DNA from: Streptomyces olivaceoviridis
GTDB taxonomy: Bacteria > Actinomycetota > Actinomycetes > Streptomycetales > Streptomycetaceae
NCBI RefSeq assembly: GCF_014650115.1
Contig: NZ_BMUI01000016.1
Coordinates: 1-64,000, forward strand
Reading direction: 5' to 3'
Length of the DNA: 64,000 nt
The position numbers and the translations under genes are program-made. The first letter of the stretch is position 1. Every line of letters begins with the position of its first letter. Of the stretch, positions 17,317 through 26,066 are shown piece by piece. Under the pieces are notes generated by a model that was not told where the DNA came from, made no database searches, and saw only the letters and a program-made list of their open reading frames with translations.

Positions 17317-17772
17317 ATGAGATCTTTCGCCAGCCTGGACGAGTTCTCCGCCGCCGTCGGCGAACACCTCGGCCACAGCGAGTGGCTGCGGGTGACGCAG
17401 GAGCAGGTGGACCAGTTCGCGGGGGCGACCGGCGACTCGCAGTGGATCCACACGGATCCGGAGCGGGCCGCGACCGGCCCGTTCGGCGGCACCATCCTGC
17501 ACGGCTACATGACCCTGGCCCTGCTGCCCGCCATGATGCGGGCCATCTTCGACATCGAGAAGGTGGAGCTGGGCGTCAACTTCGGCCTGGACAAGGTCCG
17601 TTTCCCGCGCCCGGTGCCGGTCGGCTCCCGGGTGCGCGGCGGCGCGAAGCTCACCGGTGTGCGCGAGACGCCCGCCGGCCACCTGGCCGCCGTCCGCATG
17701 ACGGTGGAGGTCGAGGGGGAGCCCCGGGCCGCCTGCGTGGCCGACACGCTCTCGCTGTTCGTCGCCCCCTGA
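17317..17772 (+). CDS. MaoC-family (R)-enoyl hydratase/dehydratase
   Basis: A 151-aa single hot-dog protein with the MaoC/NodN signature: FAGATGDSQWIHTDPE holds the catalytic Asp and His, followed by GPFGGTILHGY. Such enzymes add or remove water on acyl thioesters. The cluster has KS, CLF and KR but no other visible dehydratase, so this gene could supply the dehydration step. Against that, it lies behind a terminator with its own candidate promoter, so it could also be an ordinary chromosomal gene marking the cluster border. No ribosome site is seen. Confidence 0.88.
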   Translation: MRSFASLDEFSAAVGEHLGHSEWLRVTQEQVDQFAGATGDSQWIHTDPERAATGPFGGTILHGYMTLALLPAMMRAIFDIEKVELGVNFGLDKVRFPRPVPVGSRVRGGAKLTGVRETPAGHLAAVRMTVEVEGEPRAACVADTLSLFVAP

Positions 17773-17927
17773 CGGGAGTTGGCCGAGAAGGGCCGCAAGA
17801 GGGGGGTTTTTACCACCGATTTCCCGGCCCCTCGGCCACCACAATGAGTGCGGGCCCCTCGGACCACGACAGACGTACGGCACCGGCGCCGCGCACGGCG
17901 TTGCAAGGCCAGGAAGGAGCGTGTCGC

Positions 17928-19250
17928 ATGGACGACCGCACGATGCAGCTCGGCGGGATCCGCCCGCCGGAGGCGATCAGGGGATTCTCGGTGTCGGCCG
18001 GACTGACGGGTCTGCGCCGGGTGGTGACCCTGTGCTGGATGTCGATGGCGGCCTTCGGCCGTTCGCTCGCCGTGTCCGGCGCGATCAGCCTGGTCGGCCC
18101 CGGCCTCGGCATGGTGCCGCGGGCCATGGAGGGCGTGCGCAACCTGGCCGCGCAGCAGCGGGAACTCGCCCGGCGCTGGGCGGGCGTGGAGATCCCCGGC
18201 CCGCCCGGACCGCTGCCGCCCGCGCCCGCCGGGGCCTCCGGTGCCGTCGCCCGCTACCGCTGGATCATGAGCGACCCGCAGACCCGGCGGGAGTACGTCT
18301 GGGTGCTCACGGACCCGATCGCCGGCGGCTTCCTCGGCTTCTTCCCGCTGGCCCTGATCCTCAGCGGCCTCTGGGGCGTCTTCCTCGCCTTCTTCGGGGT
18401 GCCGCTGTCCACAGAGTGGGACGGGCTGTGGTACCAGTTCATCCCGATCGAGGGCCAGGCCACGGCGGTGCTCGCCGGCGTCCTCGGGCTGCTGCAACTG
18501 CCGCTGGCCCTGTGGGCGGCCCCGCGCGCGGTGCGCCGGCACGCCCTCTACACCAGGGCGATGCTGGCGCCGAGCGAGAGCGAGATGATGGCCAGCCGGA
18601 TCCAGCACCTGGCCGCCACCCGCTCCGACGCCGTGGACACGCAGATGGCCGAGATCCGCCGGATCGAGCGCGACCTGCACGACGGCGCCCAGGCCCGTCT
18701 GGTCGCCATGGGCATGACCCTGGACGCGGCCGAGCACCTGCTGGAGACCAACCCGGAGGCCGTCCGCGCCCTGCTCATCGAGGCCCGGCAGTCGTCCTCG
18801 GCGGCGCTGGAGGAACTGCGCAACCTGGTCCGCGGCATCCACCCGCCGGTCCTCGCCGACCGCGGACTCGCCGACGCCGTACGGGCGTTGGCGATGACCT
18901 GCCCGGTGCGCACCGAGGTCCAGGTCGACCTGCCCGGCCGCCCCGAGATGCCCGTCGAGTCCGCCGCGTACTTCGCCATCTCCGAGATCCTCACCAATGT
19001 CGCGAAGCACGCGGGTGCCGCCCGTGCCTGGATCGACCTTCGTTACGATCGCGGGATGCTGCACATCACCGTGACCGACGACGGCCACGGCGGCGCCGAC
19101 GCCTCCCGCGGCACCGGCCTGCGCGGCATCGAGCGCCGGCTCGCCACCTTCGACGGCGTGCTGGCCGTGAGCAGTCCCGTGGGCGGGCCGACGATGGTGA
19201 CGATGGAGATCCCGTGCGTATTGTCCTCGCCGAAGACCACTTCCTCCTGA
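17928..19250 (+). CDS. Two-component sensor histidine kinase (NarX/DesK-like)
   Basis: A 440-aa kinase. Two hydrophobic segments near residues 130-160 and 180-200 anchor it, with no large extracellular sensor domain. The HisKA_3 dimerisation region has the phospho-acceptor in ERDLHDGAQARL (about residue 250), and the ATPase domain shows the N-box EILTNVAKHAG and DDGHGGAD. A GGAAGGAG ribosome site precedes the ATG. The 3' end overlaps the response regulator gene by 37 bp, so the two form a coupled pair. The signal is unknown. It sits next to the cluster, but nothing in the sequence shows that it regulates it. Confidence 0.92.
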   Translation: MDDRTMQLGGIRPPEAIRGFSVSAGLTGLRRVVTLCWMSMAAFGRSLAVSGAISLVGPGLGMVPRAMEGVRNLAAQQRELARRWAGVEIPGPPGPLPPAPAGASGAVARYRWIMSDPQTRREYVWVLTDPIAGGFLGFFPLALILSGLWGVFLAFFGVPLSTEWDGLWYQFIPIEGQATAVLAGVLGLLQLPLALWAAPRAVRRHALYTRAMLAPSESEMMASRIQHLAATRSDAVDTQMAEIRRIERDLHDGAQARLVAMGMTLDAAEHLLETNPEAVRALLIEARQSSSAALEELRNLVRGIHPPVLADRGLADAVRALAMTCPVRTEVQVDLPGRPEMPVESAAYFAISEILTNVAKHAGAARAWIDLRYDRGMLHITVTDDGHGGADASRGTGLRGIERRLATFDGVLAVSSPVGGPTMVTMEIPCVLSSPKTTSS

Positions 19251-19858
19251 GGGACGGGCTGATCCGCCTGCTCGGGGCCTACGGCCACGACGTGGTGGCC
19301 GCCGTGGACAACGGCACCGACCTGCTCGAAGCCCTGGACCGGGAACAGCCGGACGTCGCGGTCGTCGACGTCCGGCTGCCGCCGAACTTCACCGACGAGG
19401 GCCTGCGCGCCGTCCTCGCCGCGCGCAAGCGGAACCCGGACCTTCCGGTGCTCCTGCTCTCCCAGTACGTCGAACCGCTCTACGCCCGCGAACTGCTCAC
19501 CAGCGGCGGCCGGGGGGTCGGCTACATGCTCAAGGACCGCGTCACCAACGGCGGCCAGTTCCTGGACTCCATCCAGCGGGTGGCCGCGGGCGGCACCGCC
19601 ATGGACCCCGAGGTCATCTCCCAGCTGCTCGTCCGCAAGGAGCGCGACGAATCCGTCGGCAGCCTCTCCGAACGCGAACGAGAGGTCCTCGAACTCGTCG
19701 CCCAGGGCCGCTCCAACGCTGGCATCGCCCAAGCCCTGTTCGTCACCGAGAAGGCCGTCGCCAAGCACATCAGCAACATCTTCACCAAGCTCGGCCTGCT
19801 CCCGACGGACGGCGACAACCGCCGCGTCCTGGCCGTGCTGGCCTACCTGGACCAGTGA
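19214..19858 (+). CDS. Response regulator, NarL/LuxR type
   Basis: A 214-aa regulator starting at GTG inside the kinase gene. The receiver domain carries the acidic pair E7/D8 and phospho-acceptor Asp52 (VVDVRLP), with Lys in MLKDRV. A LuxR-type helix-turn-helix (LSEREREVLELVAQG) fills residues 150-210. It should be phosphorylated by the overlapping kinase. Convergent with the next gene, with a hairpin between them. Confidence 0.93.
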   Translation: MRIVLAEDHFLLRDGLIRLLGAYGHDVVAAVDNGTDLLEALDREQPDVAVVDVRLPPNFTDEGLRAVLAARKRNPDLPVLLLSQYVEPLYARELLTSGGRGVGYMLKDRVTNGGQFLDSIQRVAAGGTAMDPEVISQLLVRKERDESVGSLSEREREVLELVAQGRSNAGIAQALFVTEKAVAKHISNIFTKLGLLPTDGDNRRVLAVLAYLDQ

Positions 19859-19898
19859 GCCGACCGCACCGGTGCGCCCGGTGGCCGGAAACGACACC

Positions 19899-19934
19899 GG
19901 GCCGCGCCCCGTCCGGACGGACGGGACACGGCCC
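19899..19934. terminator. Hairpin between convergent genes
   Basis: A 16-bp imperfect stem, left arm 19899-19914 and right arm 19919-19934, with two C-A mismatches and a GGAC loop. It lies between the response regulator (+) and the membrane protein gene (-) and could end transcription from either side. Confidence 0.5.
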
Positions 19935-19960
19935 TGGAGCGGTGCCGGGCGCCGGGCGGC

Positions 19961-20563
19961 TCAGTACCGCGGGCGGTTGAACCAGGCCGAGGCGGAGCCG
20001 TTGACCATGGACGCGAGGATGATGCCGCCGAAGGCCAGGGAGATGACCCCGCCGAAGGTCGCCGAACCGCCACCGCCGTTGACGATGTTCACCAGGCTGC
20101 CGAGCAGCATCAGCGACGCGTACACGATCGTCGTGACGCGGATGCCGCCGCCGCCCTTCTTGAACTTCACGCCCAGGAAGATCGACAGGGTGCCCAGCGC
20201 CAGCATCAGCAGCGCGAACGCGATCAGCACACCGGTGGCCGTGCTGGTGTCGTCACCGGAGCCGATGCCGTTGGAGACGTCCTGCGCGGCACCGGCGGCG
20301 ATGCCGAGGAACAGACCGGCCAGGTACTGGAAGCCCGCCAGGATGAACAGCAGCACCCGAGCCGTCTTGATCAGGCCCGGCATCTCCATCGGCACACCGT
20401 AGCCGTACGGCTGCTGCACCGGCGGCGCGGCCGGGTAGCCGTAGCCGGGCTGGCCCTGCGGGGCCGCGGGGTAGCCGTAGCCGGGCTGCTGGCCCTGCTG
20501 CGGGTAGCCGCCCTGCTGGCCCTGCGGCGGGCCGTACGGGTTGTTGGGGTCGCCAAAGCTCAT
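19961..20563 (-). CDS. Membrane protein with Pro/Gln/Gly/Tyr-rich N-terminus
   Basis: A 200-aa protein. Residues 1-65 are built from GQQPGYGYPAAP-like units (repeats of GYGYPAAPQGQP type), followed by about four hydrophobic segments (FILAGFQYLAGLFLGIAAG, FALLMLALGTLSIFLG, YASLMLLGSLVNIV and the C-terminal ISLAFGGIILASMV). The start is set at the second Met because GGAGGAA lies just ahead of it. Such PGQY-rich membrane proteins are frequent in Streptomyces; I do not know its function. Confidence 0.82.
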   Translation of the reverse strand: MSFGDPNNPYGPPQGQQGGYPQQGQQPGYGYPAAPQGQPGYGYPAAPPVQQPYGYGVPMEMPGLIKTARVLLFILAGFQYLAGLFLGIAAGAAQDVSNGIGSGDDTSTATGVLIAFALLMLALGTLSIFLGVKFKKGGGGIRVTTIVYASLMLLGSLVNIVNGGGGSATFGGVISLAFGGIILASMVNGSASAWFNRPRY

Positions 20564-20799
20564 GGCGGTCTTCCTCCGTTTGCTCAAGTGCGGGGACGAC
20601 GCGCGGCACGGTTCGGAGGAAGTTCTACAGATGCGGTCCGTCCCCCCGGTACTGCCCGCGGCACTGTCCGCTCATCGTTCTTTAACAGGCTCTTACTTGT
20701 CCAGCCGGAGGCGTCAGGTGTTGTGCAAGTGCAACATCGCTGATCATGCCGTGACACCCGGATTGGAACCGGGGCCGGGTCATCCGCGAGGATGGGACC

Positions 20800-21654
20800 A
20801 TGACCGCCCAGATTCTCGATGGCAAGGCCACCGCAGCCGAGATCAAGTCCGATCTGACCGCCCGCGTGGCGGCGCTGAAGGAGAAGGGCGTCACGCCCGG
20901 CCTCGGCACGATCCTGGTCGGGGACGACCCCGGCAGCCAGAAGTACGTCGCCGGCAAGCACCGCGACTGCGCCCAGGTGGGCATCGCCTCCATCCAGCGC
21001 GAGCTGCCGGCCACCGCCACCCAGGAGGAGATCGAGGCGGTCGTCCGCGAGCTGAACGAGGACCCGGCCTGCACCGGCTACATCGTCCAGCTGCCGCTGC
21101 CCAAGGGCATCGACGAGAACCGCGTCCTGGAACTGATGGACCCGGCCAAGGACGCCGACGGCCTGCACCCGATGAACCTCGGCCGCCTCGTCCTGAACGA
21201 GCCGGCCCCGCTGCCCTGCACCCCCAACGGCATCCTCACCCTGCTCCGCCGCCACGGCGTGGAGATCAAGGGCGCCGAGGTCGTGGTCGTCGGCCGCGGT
21301 GTCACCATCGGCCGCCCGATGCCGCTGCTGCTCACCCGGCGCAGCGAGAACGCCACCGTCACCCAGTGCCACACCGGCACCCGTGACCTCTCCGCCCACC
21401 TGAAGCGGGCCGACATCATCATCGCCGCGGCCGGCTCCCCGCACCTGATCCGCGCCGAGGACGTCAAGCCGGGCGCGGCCGTCCTGGACGTCGGCGTCTC
21501 CCGCAACGCCGAGGGCAAGATCGTCGGCGACGTCCACCCGGACGTGACCGAGGTGGCCGGCTGGATCTCCCCGAACCCCGGCGGCGTCGGACCGATGACC
21601 CGGGCCCTGCTGCTGGTCAACGTGGTCGAGGCGGCGGAGCGCAGTGCCGGCTGA
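20800..21654 (+). CDS. folD: Methylenetetrahydrofolate dehydrogenase/cyclohydrolase
   Basis: A 284-aa bifunctional FolD that interconverts 5,10-methylene-THF and 10-formyl-THF using NADP. Family landmarks are the catalytic Lys region (SQKYVAGKHRDCAQVGI), PLPKGID, PCTPNGI, and the nucleotide-binding GRGVTIGRP with GGVGPMTRALLL at the end. It overlaps the next gene by 11 bp. With glyA about 23 kb downstream it belongs to one-carbon metabolism. The 236 bp before it show no obvious riboswitch. Confidence 0.97.
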   Translation: MTAQILDGKATAAEIKSDLTARVAALKEKGVTPGLGTILVGDDPGSQKYVAGKHRDCAQVGIASIQRELPATATQEEIEAVVRELNEDPACTGYIVQLPLPKGIDENRVLELMDPAKDADGLHPMNLGRLVLNEPAPLPCTPNGILTLLRRHGVEIKGAEVVVVGRGVTIGRPMPLLLTRRSENATVTQCHTGTRDLSAHLKRADIIIAAAGSPHLIRAEDVKPGAAVLDVGVSRNAEGKIVGDVHPDVTEVAGWISPNPGGVGPMTRALLLVNVVEAAERSAG

Positions 21655-22117
21655 GGACACCCGCGGGCCCGCGGAGCCGACCGCGCGCGACGCGATCAGC
21701 GCCCCTGACGCCGAGGGGCGCCCGCGCCGCGTCACCCGCCGCTTCCCGCTGTTCACCAGGGACACCGCACGCCCCGAGGGCGGCGGCCGTGCCGCGGCCG
21801 GCGACGCCCCGGCGCCCGCCCGGCAGTGGCCCCTGCTCGTCGTGCTGTCGACGGTGGCGCTCGGCCTGCTGCTGACCGCGCTCGACGTGTTCCGCTACGG
21901 CACCCTGCTGGTCGGCGCCGCCCTGCTGGCCGGCGCGGTCATGCGCTGGATGCTGCCCGGCGTCGGCATGCTCGCCGTCCGCTCCCGCTTCACCGACATC
22001 GTCACCTACGGCGTCCTCGGCCTGGCCATCGTGCTGCTCGCGATGATGGCCCAGCCCTCGCCGTGGCTCCAGATCCCCTTCCTCAAGGACATCCTGCACT
22101 TCACGCTCGACAAGTAG
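21644..22117 (+). CDS. DUF3017 membrane protein
   Basis: A 157-aa protein with a charged N-terminal half (residues 1-60) and hydrophobic segments in the second half (LLVVLSTVALGLLLTALDVF, LLVGAALLAGAVMRWML, IVTYGVLGLAIVLLAMM). It starts at GTG inside folD. The folD-DUF3017 pairing is widespread in actinobacteria; the function is unknown. A strong hairpin follows the stop. Confidence 0.85.
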   Translation: MPAEDTRGPAEPTARDAISAPDAEGRPRRVTRRFPLFTRDTARPEGGGRAAAGDAPAPARQWPLLVVLSTVALGLLLTALDVFRYGTLLVGAALLAGAVMRWMLPGVGMLAVRSRFTDIVTYGVLGLAIVLLAMMAQPSPWLQIPFLKDILHFTLDK

Positions 22118-22131
22118 CGCGGACGGTACGA

Positions 22132-22169
22132 CAGGCGGACCGCGTCTCCCCGGGGACGCGGGCCGCCTG
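22132..22169 (+). terminator. Terminator after folD-DUF3017
   Basis: A 15-bp stem with one mismatch, CAGGCGGACCGCGTC (22132-22146) and GACGCGGGCCGCCTG (22155-22169), with an 8-nt loop, starting 14 bp after the stop. Confidence 0.65.
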
Positions 22170-22264
22170 CCGTGTCCGGGGGGTACGGCGGCCGGGAGCC
22201 GCGACGTCCGCGGTACCGCGCGCGGTTGACTCCCGGACCCGGCCGTGCGCGTTACCCTGCGGCG

Positions 22265-23434
22265 ATGCGACCGAGGACTCCCCGCCCGCTCGTCGTGGAC
22301 ACGTTGATCGCGGTGGCCATGGCCGTGGTGGCCGTCCTGGTCGCGCAGGAGTCACGGGCGCAGGGATGGCCGGAACTCGACGCGCGCGCCTACGTCCTCG
22401 TCGCCTTCGCCCACCTCCCGGTCGCCCTGCGCGGGCGCCACCCCCTCGCCGTCTTCGCGGTCGTCGAGACCGCCGCGGCCGGCTACATCAGCCTCGGCCA
22501 CTGGCCGGTGGTGTGCACCTTCGGCGTCATGCTCGCCCTGTACACCGTGGCCTCCGTGAGCCCGCTGCGCACCGCTCTGGCCTGCGCCGCCTGCACCTCC
22601 GCGGTGTGGGTGTACGCCGGTGTGGTCAGCCACAGCCCCTCCATGGCGTCCGTGGTCGGCCAGGCCCTGCTCTACAGCTCGGTGCTCGTCTGGTTCGGGT
22701 ACCTGGCCCGCCGCAGCGCCGAACTCACCCGGCGGCTGCACGCCGAACACGCCGAGCGGGCCCGGCGCGCGGTCGCCGAGGAACGCGGCCGGATCGCCCG
22801 CGAACTGCACGACGTCGTCGCCCACCACATGTCGGTCATCTCCGTGCAGGCCGGCCTCGCCCGGTTCGTCTTCGACTCCGACCCCGCCAAGGCGCGCGGC
22901 GCGCTGGGCACCATAGCCGACACCAGCCGCGAGGCCCTGGAGGAACTGCGCCGCATGCTCCAGGTGCTGCGCGAGGAGGACCCCGAGGCCCCGCGGCGGG
23001 CGCCCATGCCCACCCTGGCCCGGCTCGGCGAACTCGTGGACCGGGTCCGGGCCGGCGGCCTGCCCGTGGACCTCGACGTGGAGGGCACCGCCCGCCCGCT
23101 GCCGCCCGGTGTCGAACTGTGCGCCTACCGCGTCGTCCAGGAAGCCCTCACCAACGCCCTCAAACACGCCGGTCCCGCGCACGCGCGCGTCGAACTCCGG
23201 TACGGGGCCCACGAACTGACCGTCCGCGTCACCGACGACGGCGAGGGGGCAGATCCGGACAGAATGCCCACAAGTGGGGGTCATGGCTTGATTGGCATGC
23301 GGGAGCGGGCCACGCTCTACGGCGGGACGATCAGCGTCGGCCCACGCACCGGGGGCGGCTACGAGGTCCGGCTGACCCTGCCGACCTCGGCCGCCGAACG
23401 CGACCGCGGGGGTGCGCGAGAAGCGGAGCGGTAG
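22265..23434 (+). CDS. Two-component sensor histidine kinase (second system)
   Basis: A 389-aa DesK/NarX-like kinase. The N-terminal 150 residues are mostly hydrophobic with four or five membrane segments and no clear external domain. HisKA_3 follows with the acceptor His in ARELHDVVAHHMSVI (about residue 182), then the ATPase domain with ALTNALKHAG and DDGEGAD and a lid region GGHGLIGMRERATLYGG. The ATG is chosen because the membrane region starts right after it; ATGs or GTGs upstream would add an Arg/Pro-rich lead. The regulator gene follows after 35 bp. Confidence 0.92.
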   Translation: MRPRTPRPLVVDTLIAVAMAVVAVLVAQESRAQGWPELDARAYVLVAFAHLPVALRGRHPLAVFAVVETAAAGYISLGHWPVVCTFGVMLALYTVASVSPLRTALACAACTSAVWVYAGVVSHSPSMASVVGQALLYSSVLVWFGYLARRSAELTRRLHAEHAERARRAVAEERGRIARELHDVVAHHMSVISVQAGLARFVFDSDPAKARGALGTIADTSREALEELRRMLQVLREEDPEAPRRAPMPTLARLGELVDRVRAGGLPVDLDVEGTARPLPPGVELCAYRVVQEALTNALKHAGPAHARVELRYGAHELTVRVTDDGEGADPDRMPTSGGHGLIGMRERATLYGGTISVGPRTGGGYEVRLTLPTSAAERDRGGAREAER

Positions 23435-23469
23435 GGGACGGCGCACGGCCGGGGGGACGACCGTACGGA

Positions 23470-24135
23470 ATGATCAGAGTGCTCGTCGTGGACGACCAGT
23501 TCCTCATCCGCGCCGGACTCGTCGGCCTGCTCGACGCGGCGCCCGGCTTCGAGGTGGTGGGCGAGGCGGGGGACGGTGAGCAGGCCGTGCGGCTCGCCGC
23601 CGAGACCCGGCCCGACGTCGTCCTCATGGACATCCGGATGCCCGGCGTCAACGGCATCGAGGCCACCGAACGGATCCTCGCCGAGGCCGCCGACCGGCCG
23701 CCCCGGGTCCTGGTGCTGACCACCTTCGACCTGGACGAGTACGTGTACGGCGCGCTGCGCGCCGGCGCCTCCGGTTTCCTCCTGAAGGACTCCGGCCCCG
23801 AGCGGCTGCTGGCGGCGGTCACGGCGGTCGACGGCGGCGACGCCCTGTTCGCCCCCAGCGTCACCCGGCGCCTGGTGGAGTCCTTCGCCCGCCGGCAGGA
23901 GCCCGTCCACACCGCGCCGCCGCCCGACCTGGGCGTGCTCACCTCCCGCGAGGTGGAGGTCCTCAGACTCACCGCCCGCGGCCTGTCCAACCTGGAGATC
24001 GCCGACCGCCTCTACATCAGTGAGGCCACCGTCAAGACCCACCTCAACCGCACCATGAGCAAACTCGACCTCGGTAGCCGGGCGCAGGCGGTGGTGCTGG
24101 CGTACGAGACGGGACTGGTGACCCCTGGCGGTTGA
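23470..24135 (+). CDS. Response regulator, NarL/LuxR type (second system)
   Basis: A 221-aa regulator with D8/D9, phospho-acceptor Asp54 (VLMDIRMPGVNG), Thr in VLTTFD and Lys in FLLKDSGP, then a LuxR-type DNA-binding domain (LTSREVEVLRLTARGLSNLEIA) near residues 155-215. It forms a pair with the kinase upstream. The target genes are not evident. Confidence 0.94.
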   Translation: MIRVLVVDDQFLIRAGLVGLLDAAPGFEVVGEAGDGEQAVRLAAETRPDVVLMDIRMPGVNGIEATERILAEAADRPPRVLVLTTFDLDEYVYGALRAGASGFLLKDSGPERLLAAVTAVDGGDALFAPSVTRRLVESFARRQEPVHTAPPPDLGVLTSREVEVLRLTARGLSNLEIADRLYISEATVKTHLNRTMSKLDLGSRAQAVVLAYETGLVTPGG

Positions 24136-24218
24136 CCGCCGCCCTGGCATCCTTTTGGTCGGCGCGTACCGCGCGACCTGCACGGAAGACGGGGGAAGAG
24201 GGGAAGAGGGGGTAGGCG

Positions 24219-26066
24219 ATGCCTCGGTGGAAAGCCCTGCCGGAGGATCTGGACCCGCAGCTGAGGGAGCTCACCGTCCAGTTGCGGCAACTGGCCGACC
24301 GCGGCGGCCTGAACACGGCGGCGCTGGCCGACCGCACGGGCTACGGCAGGACGTCCTGGGAGCGCTATCTGGGCGGCCGGCTCCTCGCCCCCAAGGGCGC
24401 GGTCATCGCCCTCGCCGAGGCCACGGGCACCGACCCCGGCCCCCTGACCGCCCTGTGGGAACGGGCCGAACGGTCCTGGACCCGAGCGGAGTCGAACGAC
24501 GACCACACGCTCCAGGCCATCAACATCACCGAATCCCAAGCGGCCTTGGGCGCCCTCGCCCGCCCGGCGGAGGAGTCCGGCCGTGTGCCTGGGACAAGGC
24601 CGGCGGGACGGGCCGGGGTTACCTCTGCGGGGCTGTCCGGTGGAACGGCCGGGAGCAGGTCCGCGGGGTCGGCTGGTGGTGCGGTCGGGCGTAGGTCCGC
24701 GGGGTCGGCTGGTGGTGCCGCTGGGGGTACGTCCGCGGGTGTGGCCGGGGGCACGTCCGTGAGGTCGGACGGCCGGAAGGGTGCCGGTGCGGGCGAGGGC
24801 GGTGGTCTCGCGGCCGCGCTGGGGATCGCCGGTCCCGCCGGTGTCTCGCCGAAGATCCCGGCCCAGCCGACGGACTCGAAGCCCGCCGACGTCCGCGACA
24901 GCGTGCCGGACGGTGCCGGGGTCGGCGACGACTCGGGCACCGGCAGCGGTGACGGCTCGGGCGCGGCGGGGAGCGGTGACCGGGGTGCGGCGCCGGGCGC
25001 CGGCTCGGGCGCGGATGTCGGTGACGGTACCGGCACTGCGTCCCCCGCCGGCTCCCGTACCACCGCCGGCGATGACGATTCGCCCGTCAAGAACTCCTGG
25101 GGTGTGGCCGGTTACCGGGGCCCGTCGAAGGCGAGCGTCCGCCCTGGCACCCGGCCCGGCCCGGCGCGGACTCCGTCCTCCTCCCCCCTGAGCCCGGACA
25201 CGCCCGCCCGGACCGCGGGCTCCCCGGCCGGAGCACCGGGCGCGTCCGCTCAGCTCCCGGACGCCCCCGGCGGAGGCCCGAGCACCTCCGCCTGGCCCCC
25301 GGGGCTCACCGTGGGAACCCCGGGGGCCTCCCCCCGCACCCCGGGCCGCGCGGCGGGAACCCCGGGCGCGGCTGCTCAGTTCCCGGACGCCCCCGGCGGA
25401 GGCCCGAGCACCTCCGCCTGGCCCCCGGGCCTCACCGTGGGAACCCCGGCCGCCTCCCCGCGCACCCCGGACCGCGCGGCGGGAACCCCGGCCACCCCTG
25501 CCCACACCCCAGGCGCACCCGGCGGAGACGTCGGCGGGCAATCCGTGGTTCCCCTCGGGCGGTGGTCCGTGCATCGGCAGCAGGTGCTGATGTTCTTCGC
25601 GGGGCTGGTCGGTGTCGGCGTGCTCATCGCCGGGGCCCTCTTCTTCATCCACCGGGGTGGGGACGGGGACCCGGACGCGGGTGCCCGCACGTCACCCTCC
25701 CCGTCCGCCCCGGCACGGACGAGCCCGCCCCCCGGCGTGAAGTGCGCCGGCGCCGCCTGTACCGGCAAGGACGCGGAGGCCATGGGGTGCAGCGGTGACC
25801 TGGTGAGCACCGCGAAGACCGCCACCGTCGGCACCACCACCCTGGAGGTCCGCTACAGCAAGGCGTGCGGCACGGCCTGGGGCCGGATCACCAGCGGCGC
25901 GCCGGGCGACACCGTACGGGTGACCGTGGGCAAGGTCCGCCAGACGGGTGACATCAGCGCCGCCGGGGACACCATCGGCTACACCCCGATGGTCGCCGTA
26001 CACGACCCGGCACAGGCCACGGCCTGCGCCACGCTCGCCTCGGGCGAGACCGGCTGCACGAACTAG
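24219..26066 (+). CDS. XRE-type HTH / transmembrane / DUF2690 protein
   Basis: A 615-aa protein in four parts. Residues 1-85 are a helix-turn-helix region (LNTAALADRTGYGRTSWERYLGG). Residues 110-445 are a long Pro/Gly/Ser/Thr/Ala linker with several repeat families. A single membrane segment lies near 457-477 (FFAGLVGVGVLIAGALFF). Residues 505-615 are a DUF2690-type extracellular domain with five Cys, including CAGAACTGKDA and CGTAWGRI. The layout suggests a cytoplasmic DNA-binding head joined to an external sensing domain; the function is inferred only. The linker contains a 126-bp tandem duplication. Confidence 0.85.
   Translation: MPRWKALPEDLDPQLRELTVQLRQLADRGGLNTAALADRTGYGRTSWERYLGGRLLAPKGAVIALAEATGTDPGPLTALWERAERSWTRAESNDDHTLQAINITESQAALGALARPAEESGRVPGTRPAGRAGVTSAGLSGGTAGSRSAGSAGGAVGRRSAGSAGGAAGGTSAGVAGGTSVRSDGRKGAGAGEGGGLAAALGIAGPAGVSPKIPAQPTDSKPADVRDSVPDGAGVGDDSGTGSGDGSGAAGSGDRGAAPGAGSGADVGDGTGTASPAGSRTTAGDDDSPVKNSWGVAGYRGPSKASVRPGTRPGPARTPSSSPLSPDTPARTAGSPAGAPGASAQLPDAPGGGPSTSAWPPGLTVGTPGASPRTPGRAAGTPGAAAQFPDAPGGGPSTSAWPPGLTVGTPAASPRTPDRAAGTPATPAHTPGAPGGDVGGQSVVPLGRWSVHRQQVLMFFAGLVGVGVLIAGALFFIHRGGDGDPDAGARTSPSPSAPARTSPPPGVKCAGAACTGKDAEAMGCSGDLVSTAKTATVGTTTLEVRYSKACGTAWGRITSGAPGDTVRVTVGKVRQTGDISAAGDTIGYTPMVAVHDPAQATACATLASGETGCTN
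25248..25499 (+). repeat. 126-bp tandem duplication in the DUF2690-protein linker
   Basis: Two adjacent copies (25248-25373 and 25374-25499) encode 42-aa units. Both begin AQLPDAPGGG or AQFPDAPGGG and share the STSAWPPGLTVGTP stretch; the second copy diverges near its end. The unit is a multiple of three, so the frame is kept. This is a recent duplication in a disordered linker. Confidence 0.85.

Noticed and set aside
22226..22257. TTGACT ... TACCCT as promoter of the second sensor kinase
   Set aside because: The spacing is about 21 bp, too long for a standard promoter.
24219..26066. Frameshift suspected in the low-complexity linker of the HTH/DUF2690 protein
   Set aside because: The frame continues cleanly into a membrane segment and a Cys-containing domain, and the duplications are multiples of three.
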